NCBI GenBank assembly: GCA_028293265.1 | Contig: JAQGPB010000228.1 | Coordinates: 1-6,636, forward strand | Direction of reading: 5' to 3' | Source of the DNA: Pedosphaera sp. | Lineage (GTDB): Bacteria > Verrucomicrobiota > Verrucomicrobiae > Limisphaerales > Pedosphaeraceae | Length of the DNA stretch: 6,636 nucleotides | Part shown: piece after piece, positions 1 to 5,910 of the stretch | Layout: each line of letters begins with the position of its first letter | How positions within the stretch are numbered: position 1 is the first letter of the stretch | Notes under the pieces: model-generated | Databases searched by the model: none | What the model saw: only the letters and a program-made list of their open reading frames with translations | What the model was told of the DNA's origin: nothing | Made by a program: the position numbers and the translations under genes

Positions 1-606
1 CGAACCCAAGCCCAGCCCAATTTTGAACTGGAAAATCACCCGGTTTTTAACGTCGTCATTGTGTACGAGGATTTCGCCGCCGGCAAACATGCCAAGGAAA
101 CTTACGACTACCTGGTCCACCAACTCGGGCGCGATTACGAATTCAACAACCAGATGTGGAAATTCGACGTCCTTGGCAACGCCAAGATGCAGGAAATGGC
201 CGTCAAGGACGCAGTTCTCGCGGACCTGATCATCATCTCCACCCATGGCATCGGCGAACTCCCCGCCGAGGTCAGTTCGTGGATCGAACATTGGACGATC
301 CAAAAGAGCCGCGCCATGGCATTGGTCGCCCTGGTGGACCGGCCTGCGGACGAAATAAAAAACGGGCCTGCCTCCATCAATGCCAGCCTGCAATCGGCCG
401 CTCGCCTCGCCCAGATCAGTTATTTCGCGCAACCTAACGACTGGCCCGACCGCGATGATGATTTTTCCATCCAGCAAATTTCCGAACGGGCGGAACGCAC
501 CTCCACCATCATGGCTGATTTCATCCACCATCATTCACCGATCGTCCCGTCCCCGGCAATTTTGGCCCCGCGCAGTGCCCCCGCGCGCTGGGGCATCAAC
601 GAATGA
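1..606 (+). CDS. Conserved-looking protein of unknown function, 5' end outside the window
   Basis: The frame is open from the first base to the TGA at 604-606, giving 201 visible codons. A GTG at 61 is a possible start, but it would cut through a hydrophobic strand (NVVIVYEDFAAGKHA, visible residues 17-31), so the true start is probably upstream of the window. The visible protein has a beta strand followed by a helix. A second hydrophobic strand with a Gly turn, ADLIIISTHGIGELPAEV, comes at about visible residues 74-91 and is followed by a Trp-containing helix. This alternation suggests a Rossmann-like or receiver-like alpha/beta fold, but I see no phosphoacceptor pattern, nucleotide loop or metal site. 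The C-terminal ~30 residues are Pro/Ala-rich and look disordered. No signal peptide or membrane segment is visible. Third positions are G/C-rich as in the neighbouring genes. From memory, similar uncharacterised proteins occur in Verrucomicrobia. I cannot assign a function. Confidence 0.8.
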   Translation, partial: RTQAQPNFELENHPVFNVVIVYEDFAAGKHAKETYDYLVHQLGRDYEFNNQMWKFDVLGNAKMQEMAVKDAVLADLIIISTHGIGELPAEVSSWIEHWTIQKSRAMALVALVDRPADEIKNGPASINASLQSAARLAQISYFAQPNDWPDRDDDFSIQQISERAERTSTIMADFIHHHSPIVPSPAILAPRSAPARWGINE

Positions 607-622
607 CTCAACCCATCCCCTT

Positions 623-826
623 ATGGCCAGAAAACTCCGTCCGCACGAGGAACTCGCATTTTTCCAAGCCGCTCCTTCCGTCAATTTGAATTTCGGCCCG
701 GAAAATTGCCACGCGCACCCGCAACCCCGGATCGTCCCCACGTCCAACGGCCATTCCCATTCCGAACCGTTAAACGAAGAGCCGAATTGGGACGAATGCT
801 CCTGGCCTGACGAATGGGGTTGGTGA
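623..826 (+). CDS. Possible small protein, 67 aa, Trp/acid-rich C terminus
   Basis: An ATG at 623 lies 16 bases after the preceding stop and opens a 67-codon frame ending at TGA 824-826. The reading frame extends further upstream inside the previous gene, but the first ATG after that gene ends gives a sensible start (MARKLRPHEELAFFQ). Third positions are mostly C or G, as in the real genes nearby, which argues for coding. The C terminus, NWDECSWPDEWGW, has four Trp in its last 12 residues plus acidic residues and one Cys. The middle is rich in His, Pro and Asn and looks unstructured. There is no signal peptide, membrane segment or recognised domain. No clear ribosome binding site is present, so it may be translated by coupling to the upstream gene. 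It could equally be non-coding sequence. Function unknown. Confidence 0.42.
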   Translation: MARKLRPHEELAFFQAAPSVNLNFGPENCHAHPQPRIVPTSNGHSHSEPLNEEPNWDECSWPDEWGW

Positions 827-836
827 GCGGGGGAAA

Positions 837-957
837 AAGCTCCAAGCACCAACCTCCAAGCTCCAGAGAAACACCAAACTTCAAGCACCAATCGTCTCAC
901 GTTGGAGCTTGCGGGCTTGATTATTCTCTGGAGCTTGGAGGTTGGTGCTTGGTGCTT
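837..957. repeat. Long intergenic inverted repeat, 29-bp perfect arms
   Basis: Bases 842-870 are the exact reverse complement of 924-952 (29 pairs). After one mismatch (841/953) another four pairs continue outward (837-840 with 954-957), so 33 of 34 positions pair around a 53-base centre. The arms are built from recurring words such as CCAAGC, CACCAA and CTCCAAG; the 10-mer CAAGCACCAA occurs at 843-852 and again at 882-891. The centre can form smaller pairings (881-886 with 915-920, and 888-891 with 902-905). It lies just after the possible small gene, between it and the sigma-factor operon. No T-tract follows, so a simple intrinsic terminator is not indicated. Its composition recalls dispersed REP- or MITE-like intergenic elements, but I see only this one copy. 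Confidence 0.85.
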
Positions 958-1068
958 AAACAATTGAAGTGCAGCGTCTTCCAAAAAAACCACGCCTCTC
1001 ATTCACACCGGCTCATTTTTTCTCAAAATTTCTCCGAACTAAAACCGTCCCGGCAGCGTTTAACCTTC

Positions 1069-1096
1069 TGTAACGCGCCGCCAGCAACAAATCGGA
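1069..1096 (+). promoter_or_regulatory. Weak candidate ECF-type promoter of the sigma operon
   Basis: A TGTAAC at 1069-1074 is followed, 17 bases later, by TCGGA at 1092-1096. The -35 part contains the AAC core typical of many ECF-dependent promoters, and ECF sigma genes often activate their own promoter. The downstream box is not a strong match to a known -10, and only one copy of the pair is visible here. The position, about 35 bases before the gene start, is reasonable. Treat this as a guess. Confidence 0.2.
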
Positions 1097-1129
1097 ACTG
1101 GCCGGGCGCACGGCGGGAAGGAAACGTTG

Positions 1130-1792
1130 ATGGCCGGAACATTTTTTAATTCCACGCTTTTCCAGATCACGGACGAGCAGGCGATGTGGCGCGTCAAGAT
1201 GCAGGACGACGCCCAGGCCTTCGCCCAGCTCGTCCAGCGCTGGCAGAAGCCCATCCAATCCCTTTGCGCCAACATGACCGGCGACGCCCATCACGGCGAA
1301 GACCTGGCGCAAGAAGCCTTCGCGCGGATTTTTGCGCGGCGAAAAGATTATGAAGCGTCCGGCCGGTTCGCGACTTTTCTTTGGCGGGTCGCGCTGAACC
1401 TTTGTTATGACGAATTGCGCCGCGCCAATCGCCGCCGCGAGTCGGCCTTGGAAGAGCAGGGCGACGACTTCGAGGCGCGCGAGGACATGCGGTTGGTGGC
1501 CGGGGGTCCCGCGCCGGATGCCGCGCTCGTCGAGCAGGAACGCGCCGATGCCGTGCGCCGCGCCGTGCGGCAACTGCCCGAACCGTATCGCGCCGTTGTC
1601 GTGCTGCGGCATTACGAAGGACTCAAATTCCGCGAAATCGGCGAAGTGCTTGAAATCCCGGAAGGGACCGCCAAATCGCGCATGGCCGAGGCCTTGACGC
1701 AGTTGAACCAGCTTTTAAACCGTGAATTGAACGAAAGAGAAACATCATGCAAACCACAAATCAAACCCCGCCCGGAAGTGCCGGTGATCTGA
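1130..1792 (+). CDS. ECF-family RNA polymerase sigma factor
   Basis: This 220-residue protein directs RNA polymerase to a dedicated set of promoters. Region 2 spans about residues 30-98. It contains the core-binding helix (EDLAQEAFARIF, 57-68) and the -10-recognition/melting helix (FATFLWRVALNLCYDELRR, 80-98). A linker rich in acidic residues and Gly/Pro follows. Region 4 spans about 141-195 with the QLPEPYRAVVVLRHYEGL lead-in and a helix-turn-helix for the -35 element (165-189, GTAKSRM). No region 1.1 or 3 is present, as expected for this group. The ATG at 1130 is preferred over the adjacent TTG at 1127 because a purine-rich AAGGAA (1118-1123) sits at a good distance. The last 46 bases overlap the anti-sigma gene, so the two are probably translationally coupled. 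The exact ECF group cannot be told by eye. Confidence 0.95.
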   Translation: MAGTFFNSTLFQITDEQAMWRVKMQDDAQAFAQLVQRWQKPIQSLCANMTGDAHHGEDLAQEAFARIFARRKDYEASGRFATFLWRVALNLCYDELRRANRRRESALEEQGDDFEAREDMRLVAGGPAPDAALVEQERADAVRRAVRQLPEPYRAVVVLRHYEGLKFREIGEVLEIPEGTAKSRMAEALTQLNQLLNRELNERETSCKPQIKPRPEVPVI

Positions 1793-2385
1793 ACCATCCC
1801 CAGCGCGAGGAATGGATGGCCTGGCTCTATGGCGAAGTTTCGCGCAGGGAAAAAACCGCCCTTGCCGCGCACCTCAGCACTTGCAGTGCATGTCGCGCCG
1901 AGGTGCAGCGCTGGCAAAGCGCAATGCAAGCGTTGGACGCGGGCAAGACTGAAAGTTTTCGCCCGCCCGCCCGGGCTCCGCAACCGCTGCTCAAGTGGGC
2001 CGTCGCCGCTGCGTTTGTTCTGGCCGTCGGCTTTGGCGCGGGCTGGCTGGCTTCGCCTGCGACGGCGGACACGAGGGCGTTGCGCGCATCGCTCAAGTCC
2101 GAACTGCGCTCGGAATTGCTCGCCGAACTCAAACAGCAGCAGGAGGCGCAGTTTGTCAAATTCGTGCGGGACACGGAAACCGCGCGCGCGCTCGACAACA
2201 AAACTGTTTTGGACGCGGTGGCCAATTTCAATGCCGCCCGCAAGAGTGATTACGCCTCGCTGCGCGAAGAACTGGAGACCGTGGCCGTGCATACCCAGAA
2301 CAGCCTTCAGAGCGAGCAACAGCAGATCGTCACCCTCGCCAGTTTTTCACAACCCAATGCCAATGATAATTCTCGAAACCATTAA
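1747..2385 (+). CDS. Membrane-anchored zinc-finger anti-sigma factor
   Basis: This 212-residue protein probably binds the sigma factor encoded just upstream and holds it inactive at the inner membrane. The N-terminal cytoplasmic domain contains the H-x3-C-x2-C zinc-binding motif of ZAS anti-sigma factors (His42, Cys46, Cys49, in HLSTCSACR), preceded by a helix with Trp23 and Trp26. One transmembrane segment lies at about 84-102, after a Pro-rich linker. The extracytoplasmic part (about 103-212) is mostly charged helix, likely coiled coil around 110-160, ending in a Gln/Asn-rich tail; it could be the sensor domain. The start ATG lies inside the sigma gene with an AAAGAGA stretch 7 bases before it. 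A 46-base overlap of sigma and anti-sigma genes is a usual arrangement for such pairs. Family and topology are clear; the signal is unknown. Confidence 0.9.
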   Translation: MQTTNQTPPGSAGDLNHPQREEWMAWLYGEVSRREKTALAAHLSTCSACRAEVQRWQSAMQALDAGKTESFRPPARAPQPLLKWAVAAAFVLAVGFGAGWLASPATADTRALRASLKSELRSELLAELKQQQEAQFVKFVRDTETARALDNKTVLDAVANFNAARKSDYASLREELETVAVHTQNSLQSEQQQIVTLASFSQPNANDNSRNH

Positions 2386-2421
2386 TCCCGGCTGGATCAA
2401 ACCAATCAACCAAGGAAAAAT

Positions 2422-3546
2422 ATGAAACATATAATATATGCAACCGCAATAAGCGGAATTCTTTGCCTCGGCCTCAGCCTTCGCGCGCAGGAGCCTGCGC
2501 CGGAGAATCCCGGTGCTGTTCGGACCCAACAATCAACCGCTCAAGTTACTTATGCTGACGTGCAGGATCCCCGATTGGAGCCGCGGCAGATCAGGGTGGT
2601 GGCCCAGGGCGTTCCGGGTGAGCCAGGCCAGGACGACGCGCTGCGGGCGAAAGCCGAACTTGACCGCGCAAAAGCCGAACTTGACCGCGCCCGTTCAAAA
2701 CTCGAACACGAGGCTGCCTTTTCCTATTCCATCGCCGGATCGCCCCGCGCCGAGCGGTCATTGGTGATCCGCACCACCGAAGCCGATCCGAAAACGCTCG
2801 CGGCTGCCGAGGAAGATTTGAACATCATGGGCCGGATTTTGGAAAAAGCCGCCTCCCATGGGAGCGATGAAGAGCGCCAGCAAGCCATGGGGATTCGCTT
2901 GTTCACCAAGGGCGGTCCATTGGGCGCGAAGAATCTCCAGATCGAAGGCTATGGCGCCATTTTCATGTTGCACGTCGATTTTCCACTCGTTGGCCCGACC
3001 ACCAAGCCGGAAGAAGGCGCCGGCACCGAACCCTCCAACTCCACCTGGGACGAGGCCAAGCGTGAGCTGTATGGCCAGCCCCCGGGAGGCGAGAGAGATC
3101 CCTTTGCTGCTTCAAATCCCAAGGAGGATTACGACCCCAAGCGGGTGGAAAAGCTTAAGGATTCATTGTTAGACGCGCTAAAAAATGCCGCGAACATGCA
3201 CAGCCTGAAATCCGACGAAAGCGTGACCGTCGTGGTCACCAGCGGCGGAGATGGCTCAGTCGGCCGCGCATTCGGCTATCAACAAAAACTGATGAGCCTT
3301 AACCGCGCGGGCGCCGTTTCTGGCATGAGCGGCGGCGGCGGCTGGGGCGGCGGAGGTGGGGGTTTCAGCAGCACACCGCCGGGGGGTGGAGAAGCCGTGA
3401 CGGTTGGGAAACACTTTCAAAAAACCGATGGCACCGGTAGTTCGACCATGACCATCCGCGCGAAAAAATCAGACATTGATTCATTCGCGAATGGCAAGCT
3501 GACCCTCGAAGAATTTCGCAACCAAGCAAAGGTGCTGGTGTATTAA
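2422..3546 (+). CDS. Exported protein of unknown function, third gene of the sigma operon
   Basis: This 374-residue protein starts with a signal peptide (MKHIIYATAISGILCLGLSL, likely cleaved after Ala22 in the RAQ context), so it acts in the periplasm or outside. Residues about 73-97 form a charged helix with a duplicated heptad, KAELDRA twice in tandem, probably a short coiled coil. Two alpha/beta-looking segments follow: about 113-192, ending in IEGYGAIFMLHVDFPLVGP, and about 240-285 with a SVTVVVTSGGDG strand. A glycine-rich loop lies at about 301-315 and the C terminus (342-374) is charged. There is no catalytic motif I recognise. A good ribosome binding site (AAGGA, 2412-2416) precedes the ATG. 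The gene lies 36 bases after the anti-sigma gene and is closed by a strong terminator, so it belongs to that operon. It may be a sensor partner, an effector or a target of the sigma circuit. From memory, similar uncharacterised proteins accompany sigma/anti-sigma pairs in PVC bacteria. Confidence 0.85.
   Translation: MKHIIYATAISGILCLGLSLRAQEPAPENPGAVRTQQSTAQVTYADVQDPRLEPRQIRVVAQGVPGEPGQDDALRAKAELDRAKAELDRARSKLEHEAAFSYSIAGSPRAERSLVIRTTEADPKTLAAAEEDLNIMGRILEKAASHGSDEERQQAMGIRLFTKGGPLGAKNLQIEGYGAIFMLHVDFPLVGPTTKPEEGAGTEPSNSTWDEAKRELYGQPPGGERDPFAASNPKEDYDPKRVEKLKDSLLDALKNAANMHSLKSDESVTVVVTSGGDGSVGRAFGYQQKLMSLNRAGAVSGMSGGGGWGGGGGGFSSTPPGGGEAVTVGKHFQKTDGTGSSTMTIRAKKSDIDSFANGKLTLEEFRNQAKVLVY
2650..2690 (+). 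repeat. Tandem 21-base repeat encoding a duplicated heptad
   Basis: A 20-base sequence at 2650-2669 is repeated exactly at 2671-2690, with one different base between the copies (period 21). It encodes KAELDRA twice, in frame. The exact DNA identity, including synonymous positions, points to a recent duplication rather than an ancient coiled-coil repeat. Confidence 0.85.
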
Positions 3547-3572
3547 TACTGGGGATTGTTCCGAAATAGTGC

Positions 3573-3606
3573 ATCGGCAGCCTGAAGAAGGCTGCCGATT
3601 TTTATT
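3573..3606 (+). terminator. Intrinsic terminator of the sigma operon
   Basis: A perfect 10-base stem (3573-3582 with 3590-3599; ATCGGCAGCC / GGCTGCCGAT) encloses a 7-base loop and is followed at once by a T-rich tract (TTTTTATT, 3599-3606). It begins 26 bases after the stop codon of the exported-protein gene. It marks the end of the three-gene operon and separates it from the oxidoreductase gene. Confidence 0.92.
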
Positions 3607-3678
3607 CGCTTGTGAAGGGAGGCCGGATTTTAGGCTATTTCCAACGCGGAATGCGGGGCTTCGCCATCAAATCCCCGG

Positions 3679-3706
3679 TTGAATTTTTCTGCGCGTCTTC
3701 TAAACT
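3679..3706 (+). promoter_or_regulatory. Putative housekeeping promoter, leaderless geometry
   Basis: TTGAAT (3679-3684), a 16-base spacer and TAAACT (3701-3706) resemble a sigma-70-type -35/-10 pair. The -10 hexamer ends only six bases before the ATG at 3713, so transcription would start at or next to the start codon. This fits the lack of any Shine-Dalgarno sequence before this gene. The same geometry recurs before the hicB remnant. Confidence 0.5.
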
Positions 3707-3712
3707 CTGCGC

Positions 3713-4873
3713 ATGCACAAAGTCCGTCTCGGCATCATCGGCATGGGGAACATCGGCCAGCATCACGCCGAATATTTGCGCGCCGGAAAAATCAAGGGCA
3801 GCGAACTCGTCGCGGTGTCCGACGCTTTCCCCGAGAAATTGGAAAAGTACCAGCCGCTCAAAATCTTCAGCGACGGAGAGGAACTCATCCGTTCCGGTGA
3901 GGTGGACGCCGTGATCATCGCCACGCCGCATTTCCAGCACACCACCCTTGGCATCGCCGCGTTTGAAAACGGCCTTCACGCCATGGTGGAAAAACCGATC
4001 TCCGCCCACAAGGCCGACGCCGAACGCCTCATCGCCGCGCACCAAAAGCACAAGGCGCGCAATCTCGTTTTCGGCGGCATGTTCCAGATGCGGGTCGAAC
4101 CTCGTTACGTCAAGCTCCGCAAAATGATTCAAACCGGCGAGCTCGGCGAAATCGTGCGCATCAATTGGATCATCACCGATTGGTTTCGCACCGAGGCCTA
4201 TTATGCGAGCGGCGGCTGGCGCGCGACCTGGAAAGGCGAGGGCGGCGGCGTGCTGCTCAACCAATGCCTGCATAATCTCGACACCCTGCAATGGCTTTGC
4301 GGCATGCCCGCCCGCGTGCGCGGCTTCTGCCAGTTGGGCCAATATCATAATATCGAGGTCGAGGACAACGTCACCGCCTACATGGAATATGCAAATGGCG
4401 CGACCGGCGTATTCATCACCTCGACCGGCGAAGCGCCGGGCACGAACCGCCTGGAAATCGCTGGCACGCGCGGGCGGGTTGTGCTCGCCAAGGACCGCCT
4501 GACTTTCGTCCGCAACGAAGTTTCGATGACTGAATTCAGCAAAACCTCCAAAGTCGGTTTCAGCAAACCCGACGTTTGGAACATCGAAATTCCCATCGAA
4601 AATGCCGCTGCTCCGCACTCGATCTTGATGCAAAATTTCGTGGACGCCATTCTCAATGGCACGCCGTTGATCGCGCCGGGCGGGGAGGGGATTCACTCGG
4701 TTGAACTCGCCAACGTGATGCTTTATTCTTCCCTCCTCGGCCAGACCGTCGAACTCCCGATGGACAGCGCGGCCTATGAAAAGAAACTCCAACAACTGAT
4801 CGCCGAATCCAAAATCGTCAAAAAAGTCGTGGCCGTTTCCAATGAAGATTTTACGAAGTCGTTCAGCAGATAG
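3713..4873 (+). CDS. Gfo/Idh/MocA-family NAD(P)-dependent oxidoreductase
   Basis: This 386-residue protein is likely a cytoplasmic dehydrogenase acting on a sugar, inositol or sugar-acid hydroxyl with NAD(P). The N-terminal Rossmann domain begins with VRLGIIGMGNIGQHH, containing the GxGxxG loop (Gly10-Gly15). The acidic Asp37 at the end of strand 2 (VAVSDA) suggests NAD preference. DAVIIATPHFQH (65-76) and the family EKP motif (93-95, with the catalytic-type Lys94) follow. The C-terminal domain holds the GGGVLLNQCLHNLDTLQW segment (177-194), with His187 and Asp190 in the usual active-site places; Asn183 stands where many members have Asp. Length is normal for the family. The ATG at 3713 has no ribosome binding site; a promoter-like sequence right before it suggests a leaderless mRNA. 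The next gene, a sugar isomerase-like barrel 96 bases on, supports a role in carbohydrate catabolism. The substrate cannot be told. Confidence 0.93.
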   Translation: MHKVRLGIIGMGNIGQHHAEYLRAGKIKGSELVAVSDAFPEKLEKYQPLKIFSDGEELIRSGEVDAVIIATPHFQHTTLGIAAFENGLHAMVEKPISAHKADAERLIAAHQKHKARNLVFGGMFQMRVEPRYVKLRKMIQTGELGEIVRINWIITDWFRTEAYYASGGWRATWKGEGGGVLLNQCLHNLDTLQWLCGMPARVRGFCQLGQYHNIEVEDNVTAYMEYANGATGVFITSTGEAPGTNRLEIAGTRGRVVLAKDRLTFVRNEVSMTEFSKTSKVGFSKPDVWNIEIPIENAAAPHSILMQNFVDAILNGTPLIAPGGEGIHSVELANVMLYSSLLGQTVELPMDSAAYEKKLQQLIAESKIVKKVVAVSNEDFTKSFSR

Positions 4874-4922
4874 GCGATATTAAATGCGGTTGAACATTCT
4901 CCAAACGGCTGCGAATGGTTCA

Positions 4923-4953
4923 TTCTCTCCTGGGGGAGAGGGCCGGCGTTTTT
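4923..4953. repeat. Small G/C-rich hairpin, possibly a dispersed intergenic repeat remnant
   Basis: CTCTCC (4925-4930) pairs perfectly with GGAGAG (4935-4940) around a TGGG loop, with two possible G-U pairs outside; GGCCGGCG and a run of five T (4949-4953) follow. The sequence resembles the CTCTCC...GGAGAGGGCCGG intergenic repeat that I recall from many bacterial genomes. A related stretch, GAGGGCCGGGGCGAA, occurs at 5879-5893 after the next gene. The T-run means it might also act as a weak terminator or attenuator between the two sugar-metabolism genes. Confidence 0.45.
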
Positions 4954-4969
4954 CTAATTTGGACACACT

Positions 4970-5866
4970 ATGTATCTAACCGGAATCGCAGACGAAGCGG
5001 GCGCGTCCATTGACGTGCAGATCAAGGCCACCAAGGAACTGGGCTGGAATAACATCGAGGCGCGCGTCGTCGAGGTGCCGGGCTTTCCGGCGGGCAACAT
5101 CCACGACATCCCCGACGCCGCGTTCGATGCGCTCGTGGACAAAGTCACCAAGGCCGGCGTCAAGATCAGCGGCTTTGGTTCGGCCATCGGGAATTGGGGC
5201 AAGAAAATTGACCAGCCCGGCGAATCTTCACTGGCGGAAACGCGCCGCGCCATTCCCCGCATGCAACGCCTCGGCACGAAGATGGTCCGCATCATGAGCT
5301 TCGCGCCGCGCGACGCTGAGGACCAGATGGAAGAGGAACGCTTTCGCCGCCTGCGCGAAATCACCAAGCTTTTTCTCGATGCTGGCATTCAGCCGGTGCA
5401 TGAGAATTGCATGAACTACGGCGGCATGGGTTGGACGTTCACCTTAAAAATGCTCGAAAACGTCCCCGGCCTGAAACTCGTGTTCGACACCGGCAATCCG
5501 ATTCTCAACGCCGACCGCACCAAGCCCAAACCCTGGCCGCAGCAGGACGCCTGGGAATTCTACTGGCATGTTCGCGACCATATTGTCCACGTCCACGTGA
5601 AAGACGCCATCTGGATCCCCGCAAAAAAAGACGCCGATTACAAATTCCCCGGCGAAGGCGACGGCCAGGTGCGCAAAATTCTCAAGGACCTTTTCGCCCA
5701 TGGTTACGACGCCGGCATTTCCATCGAGCCCCACATGGCCGTCGTCTTCCACGACAAAAACGTCAAAGCCTCGCCCGAAGTCCAATACAATAACTACATC
5801 GAGTATGGCCGCCGCATGGGCAAACTCGTGGATGAAGTGAAGGCGGAGTTGAAACTGGCAAAGTGA
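4970..5866 (+). CDS. Sugar phosphate isomerase/epimerase-like TIM barrel protein
   Basis: This 298-residue protein has the xylose-isomerase-like (AP endonuclease 2-type) TIM-barrel pattern of metal-dependent sugar isomerases and epimerases. Visible strands and likely metal or substrate residues come in the expected order: Glu30 (NNIEARVV), HEN at 144-146, FDTGN at 172-176 with Asp173, HVHVKD at 207-212, a GEGDGQVRKIL loop at 228-238 and SIEPH at 251-255 with Glu253. This set matches the Glu/Asp/His/Glu metal-site layout of the family. There is no signal peptide, so it is probably cytoplasmic. Length is typical. The ATG at 4970 is the first start in frame that keeps the first barrel strand (MYLTGIADEAG); no strong ribosome binding site precedes it. 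It probably works in the same pathway as the oxidoreductase upstream, such as inositol or uncommon-sugar breakdown. The substrate is unknown. Confidence 0.92.
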   Translation: MYLTGIADEAGASIDVQIKATKELGWNNIEARVVEVPGFPAGNIHDIPDAAFDALVDKVTKAGVKISGFGSAIGNWGKKIDQPGESSLAETRRAIPRMQRLGTKMVRIMSFAPRDAEDQMEEERFRRLREITKLFLDAGIQPVHENCMNYGGMGWTFTLKMLENVPGLKLVFDTGNPILNADRTKPKPWPQQDAWEFYWHVRDHIVHVHVKDAIWIPAKKDADYKFPGEGDGQVRKILKDLFAHGYDAGISIEPHMAVVFHDKNVKASPEVQYNNYIEYGRRMGKLVDEVKAELKLAK

Positions 5867-5876
5867 TGCTTTCCAC

Positions 5877-5904
5877 TTGAGGGCCGGGGCGAAACGGTTA
5901 ATAT
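5877..5904 (+). promoter_or_regulatory. Putative promoter of the hicBA remnant, leaderless geometry
   Basis: TTGAGG (5877-5882), a 16-base spacer and TAATAT (5899-5904) form a sigma-70-like promoter. The -10 ends six bases before the ATG at 5911, the same spacing as before the oxidoreductase gene. This supports 5911 as the original hicB start, upstream of the in-frame stop. Confidence 0.5.
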
Positions 5905-5910
5905 GAAGAT

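Larger units (their letters stand above)
827..1129. other. Intergenic region before the sigma operon
   Basis: This stretch of about 300 bases holds the inverted repeat (837-957), then an A/T-richer stretch at about 958-1060 with no supported gene on either strand. The leader of the sigma-factor gene occupies the rest. Open frames that cross the inverted repeat have no coding character and depend on its repeated words. Confidence 0.6.

Noticed and set aside
837..957. CRISPR array or intrinsic terminator at the repeated words
   Set aside because: The repeats are an inverted pair with overlapping words, not regularly spaced direct repeats with unique spacers, and no T-tract follows the stem.
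535..1002. 155-codon minus-strand open frame across the inverted repeat
   Set aside because: Its sequence is made largely of the inverted-repeat words and the reverse of neighbouring coding sequence; no domain or good start.
1013..2319. Long minus-strand open frames opposite the sigma and anti-sigma genes
   Set aside because: Both are shadows of clearly identified plus-strand genes and show no domains.
3635..4795. 386-codon open frame on the minus strand opposite the oxidoreductase
   Set aside because: It is the antisense shadow of a gene with strong family motifs; its translation has no recognisable domain and its openness follows from the codon bias of the real gene.
5444..5785. Minus-strand open frame opposite the isomerase gene
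   Set aside because: Antisense shadow of a gene with complete family motifs.
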